Origin: Dyella sp. M7H15-1
GTDB lineage: Bacteria; Pseudomonadota; Gammaproteobacteria; Xanthomonadales; Rhodanobacteraceae
Direction of reading: 5' to 3'
Length of the DNA: 64,000 bases
NCBI RefSeq assembly: GCF_004114615.1
Contig: NZ_CP035300.1
Span: 682,001 to 746,000 of the forward strand
Part shown: piece after piece, positions 9,655 to 17,479 of the stretch
Numbering within the stretch: position 1 is the stretch's first letter
Layout of the letters: every line of letters starts with the position of its first letter
Notes under the pieces: model-generated
Told to the model about the DNA's origin: nothing
The model's database searches: none
Seen by the model: only the letters and a program-made list of their open reading frames with translations
Translations under genes and position numbers: made by a program

Positions 9655-10281
9655 ATGACCGCTATCACTGCAAATCACGGCGTCGTTGCACACGGCGGCA
9701 CCCACGAACACGAGCATCACGACGACGGTTCCAAGACCCTGCTGGGTTTCTGGATCTACCTGATGAGCGACTGCCTGATCTTCTCGGGCCTGTTCGCCAC
9801 CTTCGCCGTGCTGTCGCACGCCACCGCCGGTGGCCCGAACGGCAAGGAACTGTTCGATCTGAAATTCGTGTTCGGCGAAACCATGCTGTTGTTGATCAGC
9901 AGCTTCACCTTCGGCCTGGCCATGCTCAATATGCATGCCGGACACCGCACCAAGGTGATCGCCTGGTTGTTCGTCACCTTTTTGTTCGGTGCGGGCTTCG
10001 TCGGCATGGAAGTCTACGAATTCCATCACCTGATCGTGTTCGAAAACGCGGGCCCCAGCCGCAGCGCCTTCCTTTCCGCCTATTTCGGCCTGGTCGGCAC
10101 CCACGGTCTGCACGTCAGCTCCGGCCTGCTCTGGTTGGTGGTGATGATGCTCCAGATAGGCAAGTTCGGACTCACCGATGCCGTGCAGCGCCGCCTGTCG
10201 TGCCTGAGCCTGTTCTGGCACTTCCTGGATCTGGTGTGGATTTGCGTATTCAGTTTCGTCTATCTGATGGGAGTGCTCTGA
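9655..10281 (+). CDS. cyoC: Cytochrome bo3 ubiquinol oxidase subunit III
   Basis: A 208-residue integral membrane protein of the heme-copper oxidase subunit III family with five predicted helices. A histidine-rich N-terminus ([15 protein letters not shown]) precedes [20 protein letters not shown]. Conserved CyoC strings are [10 protein letters not shown] and [17 protein letters not shown], with [19 protein letters not shown] at the end. The ATG at 9655 lies 3 bp after the structured element; the nearest Shine-Dalgarno candidate (AGGG, 9641-9644) is inside the element's right arm. cyoD follows after 1 bp. Confidence 0.96.
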   Translation: MTAITANHGVVAHGGTHEHEHHDDGSKTLLGFWIYLMSDCLIFSGLFATFAVLSHATAGGPNGKELFDLKFVFGETMLLLISSFTFGLAMLNMHAGHRTKVIAWLFVTFLFGAGFVGMEVYEFHHLIVFENAGPSRSAFLSAYFGLVGTHGLHVSSGLLWLVVMMLQIGKFGLTDAVQRRLSCLSLFWHFLDLVWICVFSFVYLMGVL

Positions 10282-10282
10282 C

Positions 10283-10654
10283 ATGGCACAGCATGGTCAT
10301 TCCGAAGCCCACGCGCAGCATGCACATGCACATGCGCACGGCAGCCTGAAAACCTATGTGGTCGGCTTTGCACTGTCGCTGATCCTCACCGTGCTCTCGT
10401 TCGCCTGCGTGATGAGCGGCGCCGTGCCGCAGCACCTGGTGATGCCGGGTATCGTGGTGTTCTGCATCGTGCAGCTGCTGGTGCAACTGGTGTTCTTCCT
10501 GCACATGAGCGCCGCCCCGGGTCAGCGCGACAACCTGTCGATCGGCGTGTTCACGCTGCTGATCATTGCGATTGTCGTGATGGGTTCGTTGTGGGTGATG
10601 CACAACATGAACACGTACATGATGCCGCATAGCATGCAGATGCCGATGGGCTGA
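10283..10654 (+). CDS. cyoD: Cytochrome bo3 ubiquinol oxidase subunit IV
   Basis: A 123-residue small membrane subunit required for oxidase assembly. It has a His-rich N-terminus (HGHSEAHAQHAHAHAHGS), then three transmembrane segments: VVGFALSLILTVLSFACV, a second starting HLVMPGIVVFC, and a third around LLIIAIVVMGSLWVMHNMN. The motif QLLVQLVFFLHMS is typical of CyoD/COX4_pro. It is the last gene of the operon; no heme O synthase gene (cyoE) follows, since a terminator and an unrelated region come next. Confidence 0.95.
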   Translation: MAQHGHSEAHAQHAHAHAHGSLKTYVVGFALSLILTVLSFACVMSGAVPQHLVMPGIVVFCIVQLLVQLVFFLHMSAAPGQRDNLSIGVFTLLIIAIVVMGSLWVMHNMNTYMMPHSMQMPMG

Positions 10655-10662
10655 TGGGTGCG

Positions 10663-10724
10663 ATCTCCCCGGCGGATCGCCGGGGAGATGCTGGTTTTGA
10701 AGCGCGCTTTAGGCGCGCTTTTTT
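10663..10724 (+). terminator. Double-hairpin terminator of the cyo operon
   Basis: Two stem-loops follow cyoD. The first is an 11-bp perfect stem (10663-10673 with 10679-10689). The second is an 8-bp AAGCGCGC/GCGCGCTT stem (10700-10707 with 10713-10720) that runs directly into six T (10719-10724), a textbook Rho-independent terminator. Confidence 0.9.
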
Positions 10725-10800
10725 GTGTGCGCCCGGCGGGCGCACCTGCTAGGAGGTGAAAGTCCTCTACTCACCCGGCAAGGGGAAGAGTTAGCAGCGT
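10725..10800 (+). mobile_element. Probable 5' fragment of a group II intron
   Basis: Directly after the terminator T-run the sequence has the look of a bacterial group II intron 5' end: a GTGCGCCC/GGGCGCAC hairpin (10727-10734 with 10738-10745) beginning with the GTGYG-type intron start, followed by the AGGAGGTGAAAGTCCTCT block (about 10751-10768), a domain I feature I recognise from many bacterial introns. No reverse transcriptase gene or domain V/VI follows, so only a remnant of roughly 75 bp is present. Insertion just downstream of an intrinsic terminator is the known habit of class C introns. Confidence 0.6.
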
Positions 10801-10830
10801 GTAGGTTGGGTTATCGCAGCGTAACCCGAC
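10801..10830. repeat. REP-like palindrome
   Basis: A 30-bp unit with arms GTTGGGTTA and TAACCCGAC (one mismatch) around a 7-10-nt loop. It belongs to the GTAGGTTGGG class of intergenic palindromes that I associate with Xanthomonadales genomes and shares its first eight bases with the unit at 4326. It lies between the intron fragment and the abiE genes. Confidence 0.55.
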
Positions 10831-10946
10831 ATTGCCATTTCCTGGCTTGCGCTATGACAGATTGCTGGATAGCCGTCGGCAGTCCGGGGATGGTGCAGCG
10901 GTGATTCCGCCGGGAGGGTGGGGTCGCTCGATTGCTTCCCAGATCG

Positions 10947-10983
10947 TATGCGGTAATATACGTAAATTGTCAACTAGCGCATA
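10947..10983. promoter_or_regulatory. Possible abiE promoter/operator region
   Basis: An AT-rich stretch (GGTAATATACGTAAATTGTCAAC, in pieces, 10952-10974) directly upstream of abiEi is framed by a 6-bp inverted repeat TATGCG/CGCATA (10947-10952 and 10978-10983). AbiEi proteins are known to repress their own operon by binding inverted repeats at the promoter, so this is a sensible operator candidate, but the repeat is short. Confidence 0.3.
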
Positions 10984-10993
10984 TGATTCGGGG

Positions 10994-11812
10994 ATGGCGA
11001 CGATCGACCAGTACCTCGACGAATACCTGGCTCGCGGGCATGCCTACTTCACGCGGGGGGAGGCGCAGGCTGCGCTCGGCCTGGCATCGCACCCGCTGAG
11101 CGTCGCCTTGCTGCGGCAGGTCAAGAAAGGGCGCCTGGCCAATCCCCGGAGAGGCTTCTACCTGATCCTGCGCCCGGAGGACCGGACGCTTGGCGCACCC
11201 GATCCGGTGCGCTGGATCGACCCGTTGATGCAGAGCCTGAAACTGGACTACCGCGTGGCCTTGCTGCGCGCGGCTGCATTCCACGGTTCATCGCATCAGG
11301 CGGCAATGGTGTTCCAGGTCATCGTGCCCAGGCAGCTACGTGGGTTCGAGGTCGGTCGTCAGCGCGTGGATTTCATCTATCAAAGCCCCTCCGCATTCCG
11401 TCAGGTCAATCGCCCCGACTGGATGGGTTCGATCAAGAGCGAGGCCGGCTTTGCGAAAGTCGCGGGCTTGGAACTGACGCTGCTGGACTGCGCGCGCTAC
11501 TTCCATAAGGCGGCGGGCATCAATGGCCTTGCGCAGATCGCCCAGGACTTGGGCGGGCAGGCGCGTGCCGACGTACTCGCCTCGATCGCGGTCCACTACG
11601 AAAATTCCTCGGTGCGACGCCTGGGGTATCTGTTGGAGCGCGCGGGCCACTTGCAGCAGGCCGATGCGTTGAGGCCGTTCGCCAGAAAAGCCAAGGCAAT
11701 GGTGCTGCTGGACCCCTCCGTGAAGCCGCTGGCGCAGGGGTTGTCCGACCTGCACGAGAAAGCGCCCGATTGGCTTCTCGTCATCAATGAGCAGGTAGAG
11801 GTGGACTTTTGA
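10994..11812 (+). CDS. abiEi: AbiEi-type antitoxin / transcriptional regulator
   Basis: A 272-residue protein with an N-terminal winged-helix region (YLARGHAYFTRGEAQAALG followed by SVALLRQVKKGRLANPRRGF, about residues 10-55), where the R-R-G-F-Y-L-I turn is typical of the AbiEi_4-like N-terminal domain. The rest is the AbiEi C-terminal domain, including a conserved LELTLLDCARY (about residues 156-166). The ATG at 10994 starts exactly at the domain; an in-frame upstream extension to 10832 crosses the promoter-like AT-rich region and is unlikely. It forms a type IV toxin-antitoxin or abortive-infection operon with the next gene, with which it overlaps by 4 bp. The protein is the repressor/antitoxin partner. 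Confidence 0.85.
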   Translation: MATIDQYLDEYLARGHAYFTRGEAQAALGLASHPLSVALLRQVKKGRLANPRRGFYLILRPEDRTLGAPDPVRWIDPLMQSLKLDYRVALLRAAAFHGSSHQAAMVFQVIVPRQLRGFEVGRQRVDFIYQSPSAFRQVNRPDWMGSIKSEAGFAKVAGLELTLLDCARYFHKAAGINGLAQIAQDLGGQARADVLASIAVHYENSSVRRLGYLLERAGHLQQADALRPFARKAKAMVLLDPSVKPLAQGLSDLHEKAPDWLLVINEQVEVDF

Positions 11813-12684
11813 TTCCCCAATCCTTCCTTCAGGCCTGGAGCGCCACGGCACCGTGGCCCGACTTCCGCCAGGTCGAACAGGATCTGATCATCAGTCGCGC
11901 GCTGTGCGATGTGTTCAACGCACCGGCGTTGCGCGGCAAGATCGCGTTCCGCGGCGGCACGGCAATCAACAAGCTGCTGTTCCAACGACCGTTGCGCTAC
12001 TCCGAAGACATCGACCTTGTGCAGACGCAGCCGGAACCGATCGGCGCAACCGTCGATGCGATCCGCGATGCGCTGGCTTGGCTCGGAGGATGCAGTCGGA
12101 ATCAGGCTGGACACTCGATGCACTTGGTCTTCCGGTTCGCCCCCGAGGCTGACCTGCAATCGACGCTGAAGCTCAAGGTCGAGATCAACACCCGCGAGCA
12201 CGGAAACCTGTTCGGCATCCGCCAGTATCCCTTCTCGGTGGAGAACGACTGGTATCAGGGGCAGGCCGAGATCGTGTCTTTCGAGCCGGAAGAACTGTTC
12301 GGCACCAAGCTGCGCGCACTGCTGCAACGGCGTAAGAACCGCGACCTGTTCGACTTGGCCCAAGGGCTGGACCAGTTGGGAATGGACGCCGCCAAGCTGG
12401 TGGCCTGCTTCGACCATTACCTTGCGCTCGAAGATGCGTCGATTACACGTGCGGAAGCCGAACAGCGCATGTTGCAGAAACTCACGCGCAGCCTGACGGA
12501 AGACATCGCGCCCTTGTTGCCGGCTGGGGTGCGGTTCGACGACGCCGATGCGCTGCGTGCCTTCGAGCGCGTTTGGGTCGAGCTGGTATCCCGGCTCAGG
12601 GGCGATCCGTGGAAATCGACCAGCAAGGTGGTTGCCGAATTGCGCAAACGGGGCTATCCGACGCTTCTGCAAGGGCTTGGGTGA
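11809..12684 (+). CDS. abiEii: AbiEii-type nucleotidyltransferase toxin
   Basis: A 291-residue nucleotidyltransferase. The active-site region reads KIAFRGGTAINKLLF followed by RYSEDIDLVQTQ (about residues 44-73), matching the GG-x-T...SxDIDL signature of AbiEii. Later conserved blocks are IVSFEPEELFGTKLRALLQR and KNRDLFDLAQ (the RDxFDL-like motif). It starts with TTG at 11809, whose last bases overlap the abiEi TGA stop (TTGA), implying translational coupling so that antitoxin is made first. Known family members transfer nucleotides to tRNA or other targets and are bacteriostatic toxins. Confidence 0.85.
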   Translation: MIPQSFLQAWSATAPWPDFRQVEQDLIISRALCDVFNAPALRGKIAFRGGTAINKLLFQRPLRYSEDIDLVQTQPEPIGATVDAIRDALAWLGGCSRNQAGHSMHLVFRFAPEADLQSTLKLKVEINTREHGNLFGIRQYPFSVENDWYQGQAEIVSFEPEELFGTKLRALLQRRKNRDLFDLAQGLDQLGMDAAKLVACFDHYLALEDASITRAEAEQRMLQKLTRSLTEDIAPLLPAGVRFDDADALRAFERVWVELVSRLRGDPWKSTSKVVAELRKRGYPTLLQGLG

Positions 12685-12746
12685 CAACGAGGAAGCGAGG
12701 CGGGGGAGGGTGATTGGATTCTTCTCTGAGGTGTCGGGCCAGCGGT

Positions 12747-13175
12747 CATTCCGAGACCTAGAGCGATCTGCTGCCACTTCTGGTTCTCATTCTAGATGTA
12801 GCTCAGGCCATCGGCGATCTTCGTCGGCTCCTGAAACGAAAATTTACTGAGCTTTTCACGGATGATTTCCTCGAAGCGAACAGCAGGCGGAGGAATCGCG
12901 TCGACCACGAGCCCTGGTAGATGCTGCATGGCAACGGTCTCGCTTAAATATTTGCTGGTCGACAGCCGCTGGTTCTCGAATATCCTGACCATACCGATGC
13001 GAATCAAGTCGTGCATAAGCTTGTCGAATGCACTAACGGCATTGACGATTTGCGAGCGCAGTAGATCGTCTAACTGTTCGGGAATGGTCACCATACTGCT
13101 CAAGTGATCGTAGAGGACACCAAGCTCAACGGCCTGCTGGATGTTGTGGTGAAAGATCCGCTTGGCATTGAGCAT
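12747..13175 (-). pseudogene. HEPN-like protein remnant (RiboL-PSP-HEPN type) with in-frame TAG
   Basis: The open part (13175-12792) encodes 127 residues starting MLNAKRIFHHNIQQAVEL and containing IVNAVSAFDKLMHDLIRIGM, an all-helical pattern I associate with RiboL-PSP-HEPN proteins. It stops at a TAG (12794-12792) after LSYI. The frame continues afterwards for at least 15 codons as NENQKWQQIALGLGM, which looks like the natural continuation; the TAG probably replaced a Trp TGG. The catalytic R-x(4-6)-H motif expected further on is missing, so this is a dead gene. It lies 5 bp behind the ParA-like remnant and was probably its operon partner. Confidence 0.6.
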
Positions 13176-13180
13176 AGCCT

Positions 13181-13614
13181 TCAGCTCATGAGGTCCTGCA
13201 GAGTGTCTGCGACGTTGGTTAACTGAGTGTGTATTTGTGCACGCTTGGCGATCATGTTGTCCTGGACGATTCCAGTTGCGTTAAGCTCGTTGTCGCACAG
13301 TGCGAACACTGGGACGCCGGCATCATAAGCACACGGTAGCAAGCCACAGAAGTCTGGGATTTCCTCCAGGCAGAAACCGTCGTTGCGCAGCGTATTCGGA
13401 TAGTCGTTGTCGGGCAGTGTGAGCCCTGCAGTCTTAAGTGCGGGATACAGGCGACTCTGGGTGACGGTCTTAATCTCGGCGATGTTGTCCCGGTATGGTG
13501 CAGCTGCGCGCCCTCTTCGCACATTGAATCGCTGCACCACGGTGCCTACGAACTTGGGGTTGTAGTTTTGCTGACGCCACCCTTGTGATTGAACAGAACT
13601 AATCGCTTTGCCAT
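13181..13614 (-). pseudogene. ParA/MinD-like ATPase remnant with internal deletion and frameshift
   Basis: From the ATG at 13614 the frame reads MAKRLVLFNHKGGVSKTT, the deviant Walker A motif of ParA/MinD ATPases, but hits TAG at 13546 after four more codons. In the next frame the C-terminal part of a ParA-like protein begins (about GWRQQNYNPKFVGTVVQRFN, then RRGRAAAPYRDNIAEIK) and runs to 13181, ending in LQDLMS. The two frames overlap over the Walker A codons, which suggests a deletion that joined the first 18 codons to the last 140 or so. Walker B and most of the nucleotide-binding core are gone. Confidence 0.75.
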
Positions 13615-13838
13615 GTCTAAACTCCCAGAAATAAATCGTCTAAGTCGTCAATGTGCCGAAGCAGATCCGAAGTCAGGCAAGCATCCCAAACCCGTAAAGG
13701 TCCTTGAATTGATCAAAGGCGTGCTGGCGTTTCCTTCCACGTCTGACACATTGCGAGCGACACCGGCTTGGGCAAAAAGTCTGATCGCCGCTGCAAGTCG
13801 GAAGCCCCTGTAATACTAGGCTACTACGATCAGTGCCA

Positions 13839-15671
13839 TTACCTGACGCGCGTGTCTACAGTTCGCTCCAGCACGGTCGCACCATCATTGATCAGGATAT
13901 ATGCCGTGCAGTCCATGCATGGATCGAAGCTTTGAATGGCGCGCTGGATATCGATGCCGACGAAATCGTCTGGGCCTTTGTAGCGACTTTCGATAATAGG
14001 GGTGTTGCATAAGGCTTGTTCGAGCGGCCCCGGCGTACAGTCCGGCGTACGCGTTCCGACATTGATGCGCGAAGGGATGGCGATTTGGTAATTGTCGATC
14101 TTCTGCTCATCCAGCACGGCCCAATGGGCGAGGAAGCCGCGGCTGGCACCCCACAGGCCAACGCCTAAATGTCGGCCCGTCGGCACGTCATTGAGCGGTA
14201 CACGCGTCGTGGTGGCCCCAGCGGCCATGGCTGCTTCGGCCAGTGTCATATTTTCGCGCGTCACGCCGACGTTGAACGCGAGCGAATACGCACGGGCGCG
14301 GTTGCGTTCGAAGGCGTTCCATAATGCCGGAATGCTCCAGCGCAAGGTGATTTCGTTGCCACTGTCATCCGCCAAGCTGAAATCCAGTCCGGTACCATCG
14401 GCTACCACATGTTTGCTGGGTGGCAGCAGTTGTGCCACTGCGCTCAGGTAGAGTCGCGCATAGGCGCCGACTTCAAAATTGTGGCCGCGCCAGACGAGGC
14501 TCGAGCCCCAGCTATAGGCGCGAGGATTGTTCGCTTTGGTCGGTTCGGTTCGTTTGTTCCATGGGTGAAAGCGCGAGATGGGATTGCCGTTGGGGTCGCT
14601 GGTGAACATGGTGCGTGGTGCGGTTGCGCGTTGCTGATAGGAGTGGTCCAGATGCTCTTCCATGCCAGCATTGAGCAGGCTCAATGCCGTGCAAGCCAAG
14701 CGGCCATCCATCAACGCGCCTGGCGTGGACCAGCGCCGGGCGCCCCAGCTGTCGCAACGCGCATAGCTGCCGTCGTAGTGGTCTGGATGATCCCATTGGC
14801 CAAAGTCAAGCATGGCGGCGCTTGTTTGCCCGAGTTCGGCATAGCGTGGTTCGGCTTCCAGCAAAAAATCAAACATGTCGTCCCAAACAGCGGCGGTCTT
14901 TTGGCTATAGGCAGCAAATGGCTGCAATACCGCATTGAATTCGGCCAGTTTGACCGTATCGGCGCAGAGCGCCACTCCGCCGGGAACGATCGACTCCGAG
15001 TGCGGGTACTTGCCCCCCAAAAGCGTGTAAGCCTGGCGTGCGCGTGCCGCCATCCGTAGCGCTTCTTTGTACAACGCGCCTTCGCCTTGATCGAGCGCGG
15101 CCATCAGCTCGCCGATACGCGTGAAGCCATGCTGCTGCGTGTGACGGCAGGGTGCCTTTACCGCGCGGCTCCAGATTTCCGGATTGGTTTGCTCAAACGC
15201 TTGGCGCGAATAGTCCGGTCCGGCCAGCACGAACAGATGCAGGCAAGTGTCGTTGAGGTATTGGCAGCTCAAAAGCAGATTACGCAAGATGATGCCTAAG
15301 GGAGGTGGCGTCAGGCCCAGCGCCATTTCCAGGCATAGCGCCGAGGCGGTGGCGTGCACGCCGCCGCAAATGCCGGATGCGGCCGCACTGATCTGACCGA
15401 TCTTGCCTAAGTCGCGTCCTGGCAACAGCGCCTCGTATCCTTTGAACAGGGTGGCCATCGACGCACTTTCCACGACAGTGCGGCTGGCAAGATCGACCCG
15501 GCAATGCACAGCCAGGCTGCCATCGAGTCGGGCGAGCGGGTCGGTCCGCGCTGCTGAAGCAGCCAGGTTGGCGCGATGGCGTGCACGGATCTCGCGCATC
15601 ATGACGGCGCTCAATGCACTGACTGCATCCGCGCTGCGTGTATTCCCTTGACTATGCATCGGCAGATCCAT
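13839..15671 (-). CDS. [NiFe]-hydrogenase large subunit-like protein, altered metal site, no small subunit
   Basis: A 610-residue protein of the hydrogenase large-subunit fold. The N-terminal motif, normally RxCGxCxxxH, reads AASGICGGVH: Ala97 replaces Arg, Ser99 replaces the first cysteine (terminal Ni ligand), while Cys102 and His106 are kept. Downstream ATASALCLEMALGLTPPP aligns well with group 1 enzymes, so the alignment is secure. The C-terminal motif DPCMDC (Cys585, Cys588) is intact, but the expected His after it (DPCxxCxxH) is a Tyr and a 20-residue tail follows. It is the last gene of an operon with hypF, hypC, hypD and hypE but without small subunit, hypA or hypB. It overlaps the preceding gene by 20 bp; a second ATG at 15659 would avoid most of the overlap. 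Function unknown; hydrogenase activity is doubtful. Confidence 0.85.
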   Translation of the reverse strand: MDLPMHSQGNTRSADAVSALSAVMMREIRARHRANLAASAARTDPLARLDGSLAVHCRVDLASRTVVESASMATLFKGYEALLPGRDLGKIGQISAAASGICGGVHATASALCLEMALGLTPPPLGIILRNLLLSCQYLNDTCLHLFVLAGPDYSRQAFEQTNPEIWSRAVKAPCRHTQQHGFTRIGELMAALDQGEGALYKEALRMAARARQAYTLLGGKYPHSESIVPGGVALCADTVKLAEFNAVLQPFAAYSQKTAAVWDDMFDFLLEAEPRYAELGQTSAAMLDFGQWDHPDHYDGSYARCDSWGARRWSTPGALMDGRLACTALSLLNAGMEEHLDHSYQQRATAPRTMFTSDPNGNPISRFHPWNKRTEPTKANNPRAYSWGSSLVWRGHNFEVGAYARLYLSAVAQLLPPSKHVVADGTGLDFSLADDSGNEITLRWSIPALWNAFERNRARAYSLAFNVGVTRENMTLAEAAMAAGATTTRVPLNDVPTGRHLGVGLWGASRGFLAHWAVLDEQKIDNYQIAIPSRINVGTRTPDCTPGPLEQALCNTPIIESRYKGPDDFVGIDIQRAIQSFDPCMDCTAYILINDGATVLERTVDTRVR

Positions 15672-16503
15672 GCTGCACTTCCTCCTTCCTTCTGAATAAG
15701 TGGTCTATGATCGGCGGCGCATCCATATAGCCGTACCATGCTGCATCCTGTGCGTTGCCATAGACTGTGCGTTTGACCTTGATCCAAATCTGGTTGCCCC
15801 AGTCGTGGTGCCAGTACAGCAGCGGATCGTTGGTAATGTCTTCGCTGGATAGCGCCCAGTGCAACAGACGCCGGTTCCATAACCGTGGGTCATCCTGATT
15901 GATCGCACCCTGTCGTAACTGGCGTTCGAAATAATCGGTGACGCTCACCTCGGTGTATTCGTCGAAGCGCGACCCCAGATCAAGCCAATCTCCCTTGGAG
16001 CGGCTGCATAGCACGACGTCGATGGATGCCCCGGTGCTGTGACTGGGGAAGGTGCGCGCGTCGTTGCGATCGAATGCGCGCGGATCACGTAGATAGCTTG
16101 ATGCGTATTGTCGCAGCTCTTCGTCACTCGCCTTGGGGTTGGCCTGGCGCCCAAGCTCCCAAAAGAACGCCCACAGGCCATGCTGGCATTCGATCGAACG
16201 GTAGGCATCGAGAATCAACAATCGGGCATCGTAAGGCGCAAGCTTCTGGTCAACGCGAGCTAGCTTTTCGGCGAAAGTCCTGCGTAGCCATCCATCGGTC
16301 CGGCTACCCGCGATTGGCTTGCCATAAGGCGCATTGCTGCCGTCGCTGACGGCATGCCATGAAAGAAAGCCGAGGTCGTAGTCGCGCACGTTGACCAATT
16401 CCTCGGAAAACAGCAGGGAAGCGCGGTCAAGCGGAATCTGATAATGCGGTTTGCGAATTTCCGCCAGATCGACTTGCGGGATACGGTAATCGATGCCGTA
16501 CAT
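15652..16503 (-). CDS. D-Ala-D-Ala dipeptidase-like protein (M15D/VanX family), hydrogenase operon
   Basis: A 283-residue cytosolic protein of the VanX/DdpX family. The zinc-binding motif SxHxxGxxxD appears as SHSTGASID (His155, Asp162), and an Arg-containing LILDAYRSIECQHGLW corresponds to the conserved YR segment. The third zinc ligand is expected in an ExxH motif (EWWH in VanX); here the matching place reads YWHH (230-233), so His233 is kept but the catalytic Glu appears to be Tyr. This suggests either an altered dipeptidase or a binding protein. It sits between a phosphoribosyltransferase (18 bp gap) and the hydrogenase-like subunit (20 bp overlap), an unusual place for a cell-wall dipeptidase. 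Confidence 0.75.
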   Translation of the reverse strand: MYGIDYRIPQVDLAEIRKPHYQIPLDRASLLFSEELVNVRDYDLGFLSWHAVSDGSNAPYGKPIAGSRTDGWLRRTFAEKLARVDQKLAPYDARLLILDAYRSIECQHGLWAFFWELGRQANPKASDEELRQYASSYLRDPRAFDRNDARTFPSHSTGASIDVVLCSRSKGDWLDLGSRFDEYTEVSVTDYFERQLRQGAINQDDPRLWNRRLLHWALSSEDITNDPLLYWHHDWGNQIWIKVKRTVYGNAQDAAWYGYMDAPPIIDHLFRRKEEVQHGSADA

Positions 16504-16521
16504 GATCGGATTTGCCTCCGT

Positions 16522-17478
16522 CTAGTTGTTGCCGGCTAGGAGTCGCATTTTTTCGTCGAACAGGGGCGTGTCGTAGCGCTTTTCATGCTTCGCCAGGCGG
16601 TAAATTCGTTCGCGCGCTTCCGGCGGTAGTGCGGCGATCACATACCGGAAATGGTCGGGCTGTTCATTGAACAGGCGCGACATCGAACGCGCGGTGTGGC
16701 GGGTCGCCGGGTCGGACAGTATGGCTGCATGGCTATCGAGATCGGCCAGGCTGCTGCTGTTGATGCGGTATTCGATTTCTGGACAGGCGCGCGCCAGTTC
16801 ACCTTCGATGTGGAAGATATAGAGCCAATGACATTCACCGGCACCAGCCGCGGTGAGTGAGCGTTGCATGAAACGTTGCTGCGTGCCGGTGACATGGATA
16901 TCGTTGATCACGATGACGTTGTGCTTGGCGAAGCGGTGCCAGCCTGAGTCATGGCATGCCATGTCGTGCACGCGTTGATGCGAGCTAACCCGCTGCGCCA
17001 GCGGATTGCGGCTGTAATCATGGGAGAGTTGAAATTCTTCAAGGCTGCGCACCGCGACGTGTTCCGCCGACAGGCGCAATGCCATCAGCGGCAAGGCGAT
17101 GCCGCGATGGCGGAGCATGATATGCACACGTTCTGCCAGCAGGTTAGCCGCCGCGGGCAGATGGTAATACGCCGGTGCAGTCAGTACCCACGCATCGTCT
17201 GCTACGCATTCTTCCAGCACTTTCGCCACGAGGTCGCATAATTTCTCGGCGAAAAAGTCGACGTCGGACATGCGCCCGAGCTTCATGCCGGGATAGCGCC
17301 GGAGCATGTCATTATCGTAGGTACTCGGTGGCTCGCTCACATGCGCCAGCGCCAGGATCTTCGCCGGCCTGCTCTTCTCCAGTGTGTTCTCCTCCAGCCT
17401 GCTCTTCTCCGGCATGTTGTTCTCCAGCGATTGCGTGGCTACGGGTAGGCGTTGTTCCGTCATGCCTGCTTCGGTCAT
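16522..17478 (-). CDS. Phosphoribosyltransferase-family protein, hydrogenase operon
   Basis: A 318-residue protein with a type I phosphoribosyltransferase core. The PRPP-binding loop is NVIVINDIHVTGTQ (about residues 187-200), matching the hydrophobic-x-x-D-x-x-x-TGxT pattern with Asn in the first acidic position. Before it is a helical region and HDYSRNPLAQRVSSHQRVHD, which may form the flexible loop. The first 45 residues contain a degenerate repeat (EKSRLEENTLEKSR) and look disordered. The ATG at 17478 lies 1 bp after the stop of the preceding gene. Substrate is unknown; the operon context suggests a role in making or attaching a small-molecule cofactor, which is inference only. Confidence 0.7.
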   Translation of the reverse strand: MTEAGMTEQRLPVATQSLENNMPEKSRLEENTLEKSRPAKILALAHVSEPPSTYDNDMLRRYPGMKLGRMSDVDFFAEKLCDLVAKVLEECVADDAWVLTAPAYYHLPAAANLLAERVHIMLRHRGIALPLMALRLSAEHVAVRSLEEFQLSHDYSRNPLAQRVSSHQRVHDMACHDSGWHRFAKHNVIVINDIHVTGTQQRFMQRSLTAAGAGECHWLYIFHIEGELARACPEIEYRINSSSLADLDSHAAILSDPATRHTARSMSRLFNEQPDHFRYVIAALPPEARERIYRLAKHEKRYDTPLFDEKMRLLAGNN

Positions 17479-17479
17479 G

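Noticed and set aside
9431-9658. Small open frames inside the structured element between cyoB and cyoC
   Set aside because: They cross the inverted-repeat arms, have no ribosome-binding sites and no recognisable product; the strand structure explains the sequence better.
13589-13813. Plus-strand open frame starting beside the ParA remnant
   Set aside because: No ribosome-binding site, overlaps the remnant's start, unrecognised product; probably chance, though the 67 codons from ATG 13613 cannot be fully excluded.
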